Source: Limnanthes douglasii subsp. nivea
Lineage: Eukaryota; Streptophyta; Magnoliopsida; Brassicales; Limnanthaceae
Length of the DNA: 64,000 bases
Assembly: GCA_036936605.1 (NCBI GenBank)
Contig: JAUPFV010000004.1
Coordinates: forward strand, 143,202,973-143,266,972
Direction of reading: 5' to 3'
The number at the start of each line of letters is the position of its first letter. The stretch's first letter is position 1. Of the stretch, positions 45,474-58,129 are shown piece after piece. Position numbers and translations under genes: made by a program. Below the pieces are notes generated by a model that was given only the letters and a program-made list of their open reading frames with translations, searched no databases and had not been told where the DNA came from.

Positions 45474-48400
45474 AACTACATGGATATATCATGGTTGGTG
45501 TTGATTACTTGTCTCAAAATGGTCAATGGTCTTCAGTTTTGTATTTATAGAATCATTGTCTTTGGACACTTTTGACATATGTGGTCCCTCACGCGTGAAT
45601 TTAACTAAAATCGTGACACATGTCAGCTACACAGTAAGTTTTTTTATTTGTAATTTTAGTCATTTCAATTTTATTCCCACTATTTTTGTTACTATTTAAC
45701 TTTAAGTTTAATATTTTTTTCAATTTAATTATAAAAATTTACTATACCATTTAAAAACCGGTTCAGAATCAGTTAAATGAAATTAACCGACCCGATCCAC
45801 TTCATAATCCAATCCATGTATTCTATAAACTAATTCACTATAGTATAAGATTATTTTAGAACCCTAATTCAAAATGGACCAACTTCTCTTTATATCTTTC
45901 CTCTTCAATCTTTATGATTCACTATTCACTCATTATTTCAAAGCGCTAGTTTCATAAATATTTTTCCACTTTAGTCACCGCCTCTTTTATGGTTTCTCCT
46001 TATAACTATTTCAAAAATGTGACGTGTTTAATTTCAAAACTAGATAGTATCAACAAATTGAAAACAAATAGTTGCTTGGAAAAATGGGGAAATAACCACC
46101 ACCTATATGCTTCTTAGAATTTGGTCAGAGAATGAATATTTTGGTTATAAAATCATGGTTACTATTGGATTTACCGATGAGAAAGATGTAGAAATCTCCA
46201 AATCTGCAAGAATTTGGATCTCATTGTTATATGTTTCCATCCCAAATCATACTATGTATATTTTCTGATGTAAACTAATGTAGTTCTCATGTTTGACTCA
46301 TTGTAGATGAACAAGTATGTCGATTTAAGCTTTAAGAAGGCAATTCAATAACTCGCCTTTTCTTGGTATCTTTTTATCAAAACTTAATTAGAACAAAATT
46401 GGGTAGAATAAGTTTAATTATATCAAGAAATTTAGGGTAATTTATAGTATATTTTAATTAATATCTCTATATCATTTTTGCTTCTTTCTAAGAAAATATA
46501 TTGTTTCTACATTGGTAGAATGGTTAATTTTTTATTTGAGAATAATTATATCGTTGTCTTACAGCTAAACATCACCATTGTTCTCTCATATTTGACTCGT
46601 GTATCATACTAGTTCCTGATCTTCACTTTTTTCTCCCACTCATCCTCCATGTTTTGGAAATTTGCAAGATCAGTCCCCCCGCACATGTAGGCCATGCAAA
46701 TCTGACACGTGGCACCCCAAAATTCTAAGTTTTGTGTCACTATTGGTCCCCAAGATTTTGCCCGATTATACCCCTCTCTCAGCCAAGTCACCAATCCAGT
46801 CACCCGCCACGTGTTTTTACTATTTAGCATTTACCATCTACTTATTGTATTGTAACCTAATCTAAATTTAGGTGGGCTAGACTCGGAACAAAACAGTAAA
46901 CTCAAACCTAACTTATCCAAACCAAGTCTAGCTAAATTAAGACCAAAACCCAGATATCCATTACTACAATCCCAATTACCTATCTCCAGAACCCGATTAA
47001 CTAAATTCAAATAAAAAACGATAAGTTTCAAAGACTTCTTCAGTTCTTCTCCCCAAATGATCGTGCATGTTCTATGATATTAGCTTAATCTTATAAAATT
47101 CTCAATTATAAGATATTATCAATTATAATTACTTTATAGTTTAGTGGTAGGCTATTAATGAATATATATATATATATATATATATCAATATATAATATGA
47201 GTGTAAATATATATTTTTCAAACTCTTACAAATTTATGAAGAATTCGAAGTCTTTATCGTGATTAAATTTAATGTTCAACTAATCTGGAAGCTATTAAAC
47301 TCAGTATCAAACCAATAGGAAACGAAATTTGATATATAGGTAATCTAATTAACTGATACTATAAAATGATAAGTTTGCATATCAAAAGAACATCAAGTTG
47401 TTTTATTGGACATTAGCTGTTTATCGTTGAAAAATGAACAACCAAATTTAATTCTCTTAACAACAGAACCTCTAGATAATTATTGATCAAACATATTGTA
47501 GGTAAGAAACAAAAGTCGATGGATTTTGACTCTAAAGAAGAAAGGTTTGCGAAATTTGGGTTTGAATTTTTGTAATTGATTCAGTAGAGAGAAAGAATAG
47601 AAAGGGAGAACAGCTGAAGAAGTCATGGATAATTAGGGTTTTTGATTTAAATTTAGTTAATTGTGCTTTAGAGATGGGTAATTGGGGTGTAGTAGTGGAT
47701 ATTTGGGTTTGGATTTGGTTGGCCTTGGTTTGGGTAAGCTAGGTTTGAGTTTATTATTTTTTGACCCAGATCCAGCCCACTAAAATTTAAGAAAGGTTAA
47801 AAACTAGATAGATGGTAAATGATAAAAATTAAATGGTGAAAAATAAAAACATGTGGTAAGTGACTGAACTGCTGACTGGGCTGAGGGAGGGGTTTAATCG
47901 GGTAAAAATCTGGAGGACCAATAGTAACATAAATTTGGGATTTTGGGATGCCGCGTGTCAGATTTTCATGGCCCACATGTGTGGGAGGACTGATCTTGCA
48001 AATTTTTGAAACATAAAGGATGAATGAGAGACAAAAGTGAAGGTAAAAAACTAGTATGATACACGGGTCAAACATGAGGGACCAATGGTGGTTTTAGCCC
48101 TCTCTTACTCACAAAAGAATGAATTCAAGTAGAAAATGTTCCATCCTCTATATACTGTTATTTAAATAATTCAAGACTAAAACTGCCAAATAATGCTTGT
48201 ATCTTTTAAACTTATAAACCTTTTGAATATTATTTTTCTCAACTTGGATATAAATGACATGTAAGACCACACATTATCGTTTCAAATTAGTTATAAGGAG
48301 GAACGAAAAGAAAGAAGAGTTTGCTAAATTAGGTTTTCAAAATAATGAATGATGAGTGAGTGAAGATCAAAGAGATGACAAAAGTTTAATTCTATTTCGA

Positions 48401-48825
48401 CTTAGGATTATGATATAATCTTAGACCATAGTGAATCAAGTCATAGTAGAGATAAACTGAGTAATGAAATAGTTTATGTCAGCTAATTTAATTTAATTAG
48501 GTCGGATCCAGTTTGTAAATGGTAAATTATAATTATTTTAATAAAAAAATGGGAAAAATTAAATGTAAATAAAAAAATGTTTAAACTAAAGTTAATTGTT
48601 AAACAAAATAAGGGAAATGTATTTTAGGTTTGAGGATTACAGTGGCTAAAATTGCAATAAAAAAAAACTACCGTATAGTTGACACGTGCTATGATCGTAA
48701 AATGCACGCATGAGAGACTACATATATAAAACGTGGCAACAAAAATGATAATTTTAATACAAAATAAACATCAATGATCGTTTTGATACAATAACCAACA
48801 TCGAAGACCAACAATAATTTTTAGC
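45474..48825. mobile_element. Outer long-inverted-repeat element
   Basis: Sequence 45474-46027 is the imperfect reverse complement of 48264-48825, about 70-75 percent by eye over some 560 bases. Matching landmarks include GTAGCTGACATGTGTCACGA against GTATAGTTGACACGTGCTAT and TCTCCTTATAACTATTTC against TCCTCCTTATAACTAATTTG. The right terminus on the minus strand, GCTAAAAATTATTGTTGGTC, resembles that of the inner element (GGCTAAAACCACCATTGGTC), so both may belong to one superfamily. No transposase ORF is present. The loop holds the inner element. Confidence 0.65.
46563..48099. mobile_element. Inner long-inverted-repeat (foldback) element, 1537 bp
   Basis: The left arm (46563 to about 47070) and right arm (about 47590 to 48099) are inverted copies over about 500 bases. 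Examples are GTGTATCATACTAGTT at both outer ends, TTTGCAAGATCAGTCC, and CAGTCACCCGCCACGTG against CAGTCACTTACCACATG. Flanks are TTGTCTTAC (46554-46562) and CTCTCTTAC (48100-48108), 7 of 9 identical, as for a Mutator-like 9-bp target duplication. The 500-bp loop includes an AT run near 47164-47185. No ORF of note. It sits in the loop of the outer element. Confidence 0.75.
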
Positions 48826-49796
48826 GATCATAGTGTATAACATAAGAATGATATATATATATATAGTCCTACTTAATTGGAGACCTACTTATAATAGAGT
48901 ATGCGTAATCAAAATAAAAGTACATTATATATACATATATATATATGTATTAATAGACTTTATACAATATATCCTATAACTTTATAAAAACTCTCACCGA
49001 AACTAACAATATTCAAAATACACAACATTCATATTAATGGTGTGTTTGATAAAAGCCTTAGATACCATGACTTCGTTAGATGATTAACTACCATAAAATT
49101 AGTTTCGATGTTCTCTATACTGATTTGAACTCTCTATTTAACATAAAAGAAAATGATATTTATATGCTTGGAGTTGAACGAGCTTTTGTTACTGTTTGAA
49201 TATTGAACCACTGAATTATTTCCACAATAATATATATAGGGTATTTCTATCCCTTCCATGATTCACAATCCTGTGATAAATTCTGCAACCTAAGTGTTTG
49301 GTTGGATGCCTTGAAACACGAAACAAACTTTGTAACAATAATGAAAGATGCAAAGAATGATTGTTTTATACAATTCCATGAGATTTCACCTCATGCTAAA
49401 TTGAATATAATGTATGGAGTTGAACAATGATAATCTTCATATCCAAAAAAATATGAGTCAGAATACCCTATGATATTCAGTTTACATGACTTCATATACG
49501 TCAAAATATGATGTTTTGTTTGTTATAAATACTATAGAAATATTTTGACTTACCTCTAATGTTCCATGCCCGGGTAATGACATATCTCCATAGTACAACG
49601 ATAATAAATGATATGCATCCATGTACAAACCTAAGTATACATCAAACTTCCAAAAACCGAAACATATGAAACCTTTTTCATTTTCCTAATCTCTAATTTT
49701 GTATTTAGATATTGTTTGAGATTAACCTTTTCACTTTTTAATATAAGATTTTTTATTTCCTTTGCTTTTTTCCATCCCATAATGTTGTAACATACT

Positions 49797-50211
49797 CTAA
49801 ATATACATATTTTGTGATAAACTCCTCATGGGATCGATTCCGTTAAATTTAGTTCTTAACACAGAAGATGCATCACCAAGATCTTTCATATTAAATTTGT
49901 CCGAAATAAATTTCTTAGTTGTATGCAAAAACTCATTATCATTTGTGGCTAATAATTTTTCATCAACATACATCACCAAGATTATGAATTTTCTCTCACT
50001 AAAATTTCATTACTCACGATCTTCCACTGAATTGATCTCGGAACCAAATGAGATATTGACCTCGAAAAATTTGCGGCACTATAAGTCTATAAGAAGATTT
50101 CCTTAGTTTGCATATTATCGAATTTGGATCAAGAGAGACAAAGTTTTCAGGTTGTATCATGTAAATTATTTCTTCAATGTTTCCATTAGAAAAAGCAATC
50201 TTTACTTCCAT
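49797..50211 (-). pseudogene. Copia RT core
   Basis: The right frame begins MEVKIAFSNGNIEEIIYMIQ and goes on with CKLRKSSY (usually KKSIYGLKQ). The left frame begins MVMYVDEKLLATND, where the catalytic YVDD reads YVDE, followed by FNMKDLGDAS. A frameshift separates them. Confidence 0.75.
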
Positions 50212-50872
50212 CTGATGGAACTTAAGATCAAAATGTACAGCTAGTGGATGATTGGATATAAATAATCATTCACTGAAACCGGAGAGAAGGTTTAAAACCT
50301 TTAGCCACAAGATTTTGTTTATGCCTATCCAAATTTATTTTAGAATCTCGTTTGGTTTTAAAAATCCATTTACAGTCATTCGGGTTCTTTTCTTCAAATA
50401 ATGGACAAGCTCACATTGTATTATCTTGCATAAATTTATATTCGTTTATCATTGTGTAAACCCATAACTCAGAATAACAACTTTTCATGGATTCTCACAA
50501 ACTTAAAGGATCGTTTTCTGTTGCACCATAAAATTACTCATGTTCTTTAAGATACAATATATAATTTGCATTATTTAACGCTCTTCATTTCTTTAGTAGA
50601 TCTTCGCAAATGAACAATTTCTTCAGGTTGAACTTGTATTTTTTTAGCAGATAAAGTTTGGTTTTCTTAAAAAACTTTATTTTGGTCCATTGGAACCAAT
50701 TCATTTTGTTTATTTTGGGTCCTATCCCCGATGGAGGATTAATATTATTTGAGTATTATTTTGACTATCTATATGCTCTAACGATTCTAAAATGATGATT
50801 GACCTAAATACCAAAACATCTTATACAAGAGTATCATTGTTAAAACCTTCAAAAATATCTACATATTATTCC

Positions 50873-51067
50873 TCAAAATGAATTTGTTACCAAATTCTTC
50901 CTCCCAAACTCAATATCCTTAAAGGATTTCATTGTTCCCATGTTGGAAATATCAAAATACTCAAAACCCCTATTGTGCTCATGATATCCAATGAAATAAA
51001 TACTAATAGTTTTCGATTCATTCGACCTATAACGCTTCAGTTTAGCTGGATTATCCCAAACATGCAA
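50873..51067 (-). pseudogene. Copia integrase C-terminal segment
   Basis: HVWDNPAKLKRYRSNESKTI and FIGYHEHNRGFEYFD are the standard Copia motif after the integrase core (HVWGCPA..., YFVGY..R..G...YD). Confidence 0.75.
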
Positions 51068-51190
51068 ATGCTCAAAGCTAGGTTTACACCCGGTCTAAAA
51101 TTCTTACGAAAGTTTAGTAATTCCTTTCATTGGAACTCTATCAATAAGACAAACTTCACATTTTATTTTTTCTCCATAAAGTGATGTACC

Positions 51191-53130
51191 ATGATGTATA
51201 ACCATACCATAACAATTGTAATTGGTATACTGGGAACTTCATGAAGACTGATGCTGTTACTCTATTTCGGTCTCAAAATCAACTGAAGGTCGACGGGGAG
51301 ACATTAATGAATTAATTAATAAAATAACTTTATAAATAACCATAAAAAAACTAGAAAAATATTAAAAATATCAATGAAAAATATAGCTGGTATATAAATT
51401 TCACCATAAACATCAACAAATCATGTAAAATATCTAATTAATCATTCACAAATTGGGCGAAAATTAGCATAATTTAGAGCGACAAAGTTCCCGAATTTTT
51501 GCACACTAGGTGCGCTTATGATGCGGAATATCGCATAAATGGTGAGACATTTAGCAAGTTAGCCATTGCTTCCTAGAAGAAACATATCCTTCTATTCAAA
51601 ATCTTTTTTATGTATATTAGCATATAAATTGCAGATCTATACCCGCCCTAAATAACACAATTAATAACGAGCCAAACAAACAACTAAATATATATAAAAT
51701 ATCTAAACATATATAGATCAATATGTTTTAAGCATAAATATAACATAGATGTTTTATTACAAACAGTAAAGTTGCGGTAAAGTCGGATTTTAAAAAACAA
51801 ACACTTTTGAAAGGAGGATAATTGAGAGATTTTGAGTTTTTTGGGAAAATATAACTGTTACGATGACATTTCTTGCAAAAATTCCTTATATTGTGAAGGG
51901 TGATTGGTCTAAAAACTTGAGATATCTAACAAAACAGGGTGTAAGATTCAACGAAAATGAGATGAGATATAGCATAGCTCTAATTTTAATGTTGATCGCT
52001 TAGAATGAGAGAAATAAAAATTTGAAGGGGGAAATAGTCATTCTCTAAAATAATTTAAGATGTTTTTTTGGAAATTCATAATCAAATCTATTCATCCAAA
52101 TATAAAGTTCATTGATCAACTCTCTCAATCATGTTTATCCTATAACACCCAAATTTGTAGTTTTCTCCGATGATACCAATAACTTTGAAATATGTTTTAA
52201 ACGTTTTAGATATTCTGGCACACAAAGACCTTTAATTATCTTTAACTAACGTCGTAGATAAAACTATAAATTATTTTTTAACACTAATCTGGTGGCAAAA
52301 TTCACATTCGGATACCTTCTATTACGAGTTTTCAGTATGTAATAATGTGAAATCTAGTTGAATGTATAATATGACTATATGTTTGTTTGACCCAATGGAT
52401 GTATTTATATAGTCAGAAATCACGAGGATTGTGTTTATGTCATGTGCCATAAAAATTGTTTTATATATGAGTCCAAATTATATGTGAAAAATTGTGTTTA
52501 AGCTTCCGTGACTTTCTATACTGATTGTATCCGTAATTGTTAGCACGATTAGAAATTCTGATATAATTTTTGTTTTAAAGAGATCATAAATTAATAAATC
52601 TTACATTTTTTACATGTCAGAAGATGTATGGATTTAGATGTTACCAAGCCAAAAAAGATAAAAATTAGCTAAAATATGGAAATAATAAGGATTCTACAAA
52701 AAAAAATACTATATGAATTAAAAATATCTTTTATACGGATGCGATACTTTTAAATGTCAACATATAGTGGTAGAAAATAACTTATTGTTAAAAGATACAT
52801 TAAACCAAGTAACATTGATAACTCCACTACGGTCTCCAAAATAATCAAACTGATAAGTATGTTTCAGAAACCCAACTAACTATACGAGAATCATTCATAC
52901 CAATGTATAATACAAGCAAACATAAAAAAAATTATGTTCCTATAAGTACTCCAGGGATTCGTTAGATATTGGAAAAGTATGATGGATATACCTTATAAAA
53001 TACTAGTTTTATAGTTATAAAATTAGCAAATACACTAGCAAATAATCATTTCAAAGCACTAAGCATAATTGGTAAATATGACGACAATGGACAACTTTTT
53101 TCACTTCTCAAAACATTATATATGATAGGG
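51191..53130. other. Gene-free stretch left of Gypsy M
   Basis: No protein similarity. 51470-51560 is GC-richer (around CTAGGTGCGCTTATGATGCG). Beyond that only AT-rich sequence. Confidence 0.5.
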
Positions 53131-53259
53131 TCAGATTTCTTTGATACCGATTTACTGCATCATCTGAAGGGTAGTTCAGACATATTCAATACCATACCAC
53201 ACTGAACTAGTACGATCAAGTGGATTGTGACTCAGCAGGCTGCTGACTATTCCTTATCT

Positions 53260-53487
53260 TGGGCTTAAAGGTCCTTAAACTTGACCCGAGTCCATAGTCC
53301 GTCCTGGAAGGCCCATGGTTCACAAATTAGTATAAATATCCCAACAAACTTCATTTACGAAGGAGGAATTTTGGCTAAAAATATTAAATACAAGCACACA
53401 CCACTCTCCTCTCACTATACTCTATTAAAAATGAATCCAATATACAAATTACCCAAAACACCCTCAAGCTAGAAATTATCCACACCA
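53260..53487 (+). repeat. 5' LTR end of Gypsy M with TATA and primer site
   Basis: Matches 2270-2494 (GGTCCTTAAACTTGACCC, then TATAAATA at 53331-53338). It is followed at about 53490 by TTGGCGACCACAGTGGGA, the probable primer-binding site. The LTR start is not clear; similarity to the left copy is weak before 53260. Confidence 0.65.
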
Positions 53488-53576
53488 AATTGGCGACCAC
53501 AGTGGGAGACGACGGTACCCGAATTCCAGATACAAAACCAACGAAACAAAAAATAGTTCGGATATCATCAAAGTAG

Positions 53577-55170
53577 ATGGATCCCAATGTGCAAGAAATT
53601 CTTACTCCTCCAGAAGTGGAAGGGGAGAGAGAGATTAATGAGCACACTATTGTGTCTCATGTCAACCACAACACAAATGAAATACAGTTCATGCAAGAAT
53701 AATGTGACCAATTGAGGGCTGAAATTGAGGCTTTGAGGGCTCTAAAACAGGTTGAGAAAGGAATGAAGGAAAATTCTGATGCGTCCGGACTCCATCCTAC
53801 CTATGAGCCTGCTGAAAATGAGCAGTCCACAAAGACTCGAATTAGCTCTAAGAAAACACATCGGTCTAAACATTTTGTAAGTACGATCAGAGTCCTTAGA
53901 TAGTTCTTCCGATGATCGGGACCTTGAAGAATCACTCTCATCTAACAGTGATGAAGGCCGGTGAAGAAGAAGTTGAGATTGACTAAAATGCTTTCGAGAA
54001 AAAGGGATAGAAGAGGCAGAATTAAGAAGTATCAAGGTTAAGTAAAAGGTTCAGCTGATCAGTACATTGACCATATATTGATTGACCCATTTGCATATCA
54101 ATCCGAACGAGGTATTTTTGCCACCCCTAATGAAGATTGAGTGTTTAGTCGTAGCCATAATTTGGGGAAACCGCTTTTGTCTTCAAAATTATTTAAGGAC
54201 ATCTTCCAAAAAGGTTTGGTAGCTCTAAGATGGAAAAATACGATGGGAGTAAAGACTCAGACAACCATCTTGAGTAATTTAAAAAAATTATGATGAAATT
54301 TGATGATGATGATGACAAGCTGCTCTACCAGGATTTCTCACAGACCTTTAAAGGAAGCACCCTCAAGTAGTACAATAGAATTCTCCAAGGATCTATAAAT
54401 AACTTTGATATGTTCTGGCTTGCTTTTCGAAGTCAATTCATTGGAAGCTAATAGGTTAAAGTTAATGAGGACATCATCATTCATTGCTCTCAGGAACCAA
54501 ATGAGTCTTTAAAAGAATATATCAGTAGGTTTATGAATACAAAGAATGGGTTGGCTGACTGCTTTGAACAAGTGTCCATTACCTCTTTGAGATAAGGTTT
54601 GAATCCGGGTGACTTAACCGATTTGGTGACCAATATAAAAAACGATGACTTTTTGAGGGCTATTAAACCAAGTTGGAAAACAAACCACGGTTGAAGAAAC
54701 TAAAAATTCCAGAGTCCCTCATCAGAACAGATCGGTTGCTGCCATGCCAGCTCCATTACCAACAACCCAGTCCGGTTATAAATAAAAAGATTCTGTACAT
54801 GGATCTCACCAACCTAAGCAAAATCAGTCCAACCAAAATCAGCAAGGTAGAAATAAGAAGGGCCCATGAGTTTAACCCGAATGGTTTGCTGAGTTGGGAG
54901 AATGTGTAGCAAACATTTATGATAAGACAAAAAATGAGGTTCATTTTAGAGCCCCAGCCCCATTATAGTCTCTTAGAGAAACTCAAAGTACTCGTTACTG
55001 TAAGTACCATAATGACGTGGGTCATGACACAAATGATTATATAGCACTAAAACACGAAGTGCAGAATCTCATCAAAATGGGAAAATTAGGTGACTTCGTT
55101 AAGAAGAAAGGGACCAAGTACCAATGCGCCTCAGACAACTTCATCAACTGTTCCAGGGACTTCTAGATAG
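53577..55170 (+). pseudogene. Gypsy M gag
   Basis: From ATG 53577 the frame reads MDPNVQEILTPPEVEGER with a stop near 53700. It then has the coiled-coil-like LRAEIEALRALKQVEK, and later the gag core (EKYDGSKDSDNHLE, FKGSTLK, NESLKEYISRFM). The motif CKYHNDVGHDTNDYIALKHE at about 54998-55057 ends the domain. Confidence 0.65.
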
Positions 55171-55439
55171 GAAGGCACTATGATGATTGTTGAAACATTT
55201 GATGTCGATAATGAATTTTTTATCTTGATCTAGAGCAGAATCAAGTGGGGGTAATATTGGATAAGTCTGCTACTGTTTCTGATCTAGTGCGGTTATTTAA
55301 ATCTTTGACTATATTTGGGTGAGACACTGTAACAACACCTTCGAGTTGTTCAAGAAAAAGACATGTCAATAGTTTGACTACCCAATTGGAAGGAAAAATA
55401 TCTACACATCTTTACTAGGCCCCTACTCATTTCATAGTC

Positions 55440-55900
55440 TTTCATGAGGATGAGTTAAGAGATACTGCTGACCCACATGAAGATGTTGTGGTAATAGAAG
55501 CATCAATTGGGGGTAATATCGTTCGAAAGATCTTGATTGACACTGGTAGTTCAAAAAACGTATTGTTTTTAACTTCCTACAAACAGATGATGAATCCGTC
55601 AGTCAAGCATTGATCAAACATAACTATTATGAGGTTTAGTGGCAGTTCGGCTGAGGTCATTGGTGAGTTTGAAGAAGAAGTATTATTGGGTAAAAGGCCT
55701 TTTAAAAAGTTGGTAAGGGTGTTATTTGTGGTAGCTTATTGTCCTACATTGTATAACGCCATATTTGGAAGATCTTAGCTTTCAAGGATGCCTGATGTGG
55801 CATCCACATTCCATCAATATCTAAAGTACGTTGTAGAGGGACACGTGGGTATTGTCTGAAGCAGCCAAAAGCTGGTCAGAGAATGTTATGCTACTTCCCT
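55440..55900 (+). pseudogene. Gypsy M protease
   Basis: The frame reads VVIEASIGGNIVRKILIDTG followed by SSKNVLF, the active-site loop of the aspartic protease with its DTG intact (about 55530-55570). The C-terminal region to ASTFHQYLKYVVEGHVGIV matches element R near 63960. Confidence 0.65.
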
Positions 55901-55976
55901 TACTTCAAAGACAATAGAGGTAACAAAATTTAACAAGGAATAACAATTACTGGAGCTTTTCACTCATCAAAATGAG

Positions 55977-57433
55977 ATGGATGATCCAAGGGAGGCTCCT
56001 ATTGCTATAATTGCTATTGAGGAAGTTGAGATTCATTCCTTTGATGAAGGCAAGAGTGTCAAAATTAGAACTGAGTTACCATCGAATTTGAATAAAATAT
56101 TATTATCTTTCTTATCTAACAATTTACGTGTGTTTGCATGGAGAAATGATGAAACTGGAGTTCCAACTGACGTGATATGTCACAAGTTATCGGTCTGATC
56201 TGATGTTGGACCAATAGTTCAGAAAAGAAGGACATTTTCTAAAGAAAAAGCAGATATGATAGTATAAAAAGTCGATCGGTTAACCAAGATGGGCCATATT
56301 AAAGAATCCCAATATCCTTTATGGACGACGAATCCCGTTTTGGTCAAGAAAAAGAATTGAAAATTCCGGATGTGCACTGACTTCACCAATCTTAACAGAG
56401 CATGTCCTAAAGATCTGTTTCCAGTACCCCAGATAGATTAGTTGGTGGATTATACATCAGGCAACAAACTTTTATCCTTTATGGATGCCTTTTTCAGGAT
56501 ATAATTAGACATAAGTGGATCTGAACGATCAGGATCATACTATATTCATCACTGATAGAGGGCTCTATTACTACAAAGTGATGTCGTTTGGATTAAAAAA
56601 TGTTGGGGCCACTTATCAAAGGTTAGTAAATAAATCCTTTGCTAGTCAAATTGGCAGGAATATGGAAGTATATATAGATGACATGATGGTGAAAAGCCTT
56701 GAGGGAGATGAAAACATCTCCGATCTTCAAGAAAGTTTTACTAACATAGAAACCATCAATTTGAAATTAAACCCAAAAAAAAATATTTTTGGAGTTTGGT
56801 CCAGAAATGTAATAGGTTATGTTATAAGTGAAAGACGATTCAGCCTGATCCGGAGAAGCTCAATGCTCTGTTAGTTGTGGATCCTCCTCGAAGCACTAGA
56901 TAAGTTCAAAGACTAACCAGGCGGTTGGCGACGTTAAATAGATTCATTTCAAGGTCATCAGAAAAGTGTGCTCACTTTTTTCAAGTGTGAAGGAATGACA
57001 AAGACTTTAATTGGTCTCCACAATGTGGTCAAGCCTTCCTTGAAACCAAAAAACATTTGTCTTCACCTAAGATGTTGTTTAAACCTATTCAGGGGTGAAA
57101 CTTTATATATACTTAGCTTTATCAGAGTATGCAGTAAGTGTTGTGTTAGTAAGAGAAGTGGATAATTACCCCCGTCCGGTGTATTACATAAGCAAGATTC
57201 TATTGGAAGCAAAAAAGAGATATTTGAAGTTAGAAAAGTTAGCCTTGTCATTGGAGAAAACAGCCAGAAAAATAAGGCCTTACTTCCAAGCACATTCAAT
57301 TGTTGTCCAAACTTCTTTTCCTTTGAAAAATGTTCTACAAAAAGCTGATATATCAAATAGAATGACCAAGTGGTCAGTTGAGCTGGGTGATTATCATATT
57401 GATTTTGCGCCTCGAACTGCAATCAAGACTTAA
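55977..57433 (+). pseudogene. Gypsy M RT and RNase H
   Basis: RT: GHIKESQYPLWTTNPVLVKK, NRACPKDLFPVPQID, SGNKLLSFMDAF and the catalytic YIDDMMVKS (YIDD at 56671-56682) are readable in broken frames. RNase H follows at about 56900-57433, with YAVSVVLVREVDNYPRPVYY, KRYLKLEKLALSLEKTA and ADISNRMTKWSVELGDYHID. Confidence 0.75.
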
Positions 57434-57436
57434 GGT

Positions 57437-57966
57437 GTGGCTGATTTCTTAATAAATTTTCAGACTAAAAGGTCTTGTGAGCAAAGGCAAGAAAATCGGT
57501 CTAAGAAAGAATTGGTAATCCGAACAGACGACAAGTCTAGTACCATGAGATGTCGGGCTGGAATTTGTTTAACTTCCCTTTATGGTGATACTATGTATCA
57601 CACTATATGTTTTGGTTTCGGGGCCTCCAATAATGAGTCAGAAGATAAAGCAACTATATATTTTCTAAGGTTAGCTCTTATATGTGGGGAAAAAGAGTCT
57701 GATTGATGAGTGACTCCCAACTACTTGTCCATCATGCTCAAGGAAAATTTGAAGCTAAAAATGAACAATTGATAATATATTTGCTGATATTAAGGAAGTT
57801 GCTACAAGCTTTAAAAAATATCCAATACGAGCATGTCCCTAGATCGGAGAATACTATGGCAGGCTCCTTAGCTACCATAGCCTATTCCGAAGCCTACCCT
57901 TGGATTATGATGCAAAAATTCCCCTCAATAGCCTCAAGCCAAGAAAAAGATAAAGAGGATAAATAA
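57437..57966 (+). pseudogene. Gypsy M second (archaeal-type) RNase H
   Basis: Two frames hold RAGICLTSLYGDTMYHTICF, then MSDSQLLVHHAQGKFEAKNE and YEHVPRSENTMAGSLATIAY. This is the extra RNase H that lies between RNase H and integrase in Tat elements. One frameshift near 57703. Confidence 0.7.
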
Positions 57967-58129
57967 TATATGAGCATATCTGTCGTTCAACCCAAAGACT
58001 GGAGGTATGATAGCTTTCAGTTTATTTCTGATGGAGTTTTACCTCCGTATAAAACCCTGACTAAAAAGGTTAAGTATAAAGCTTGTGGGTTCCTTGTATT
58101 AAGAGAAGTTCTTTATAAGAAATAATTTT

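Larger units (their letters stand above)
48880..51190 (-). mobile_element. Copia remnant, integrase end to RNase H
   Basis: On the minus strand: integrase C-terminus (50873-51067), RT (50770-49797), RNase H remnants and pol end (49.4-48.98 kb, with NHLTKSWYL). It belongs to the same broad group as Copia C, with which it can be lined up through RT. Gag and both LTRs were not recognised. Confidence 0.65.

Noticed and set aside
47164..47186. (AT)n runs here and at about 8349, 26760, 45430 and 48860 as functional sites
   Set aside because: Simple dinucleotide microsatellites, common in AT-rich plant DNA.
46609..48075. ORFs of 66-92 codons inside the foldback element
   Set aside because: They lie in the inverted arms, are not conserved between the two arms and carry no known motif.
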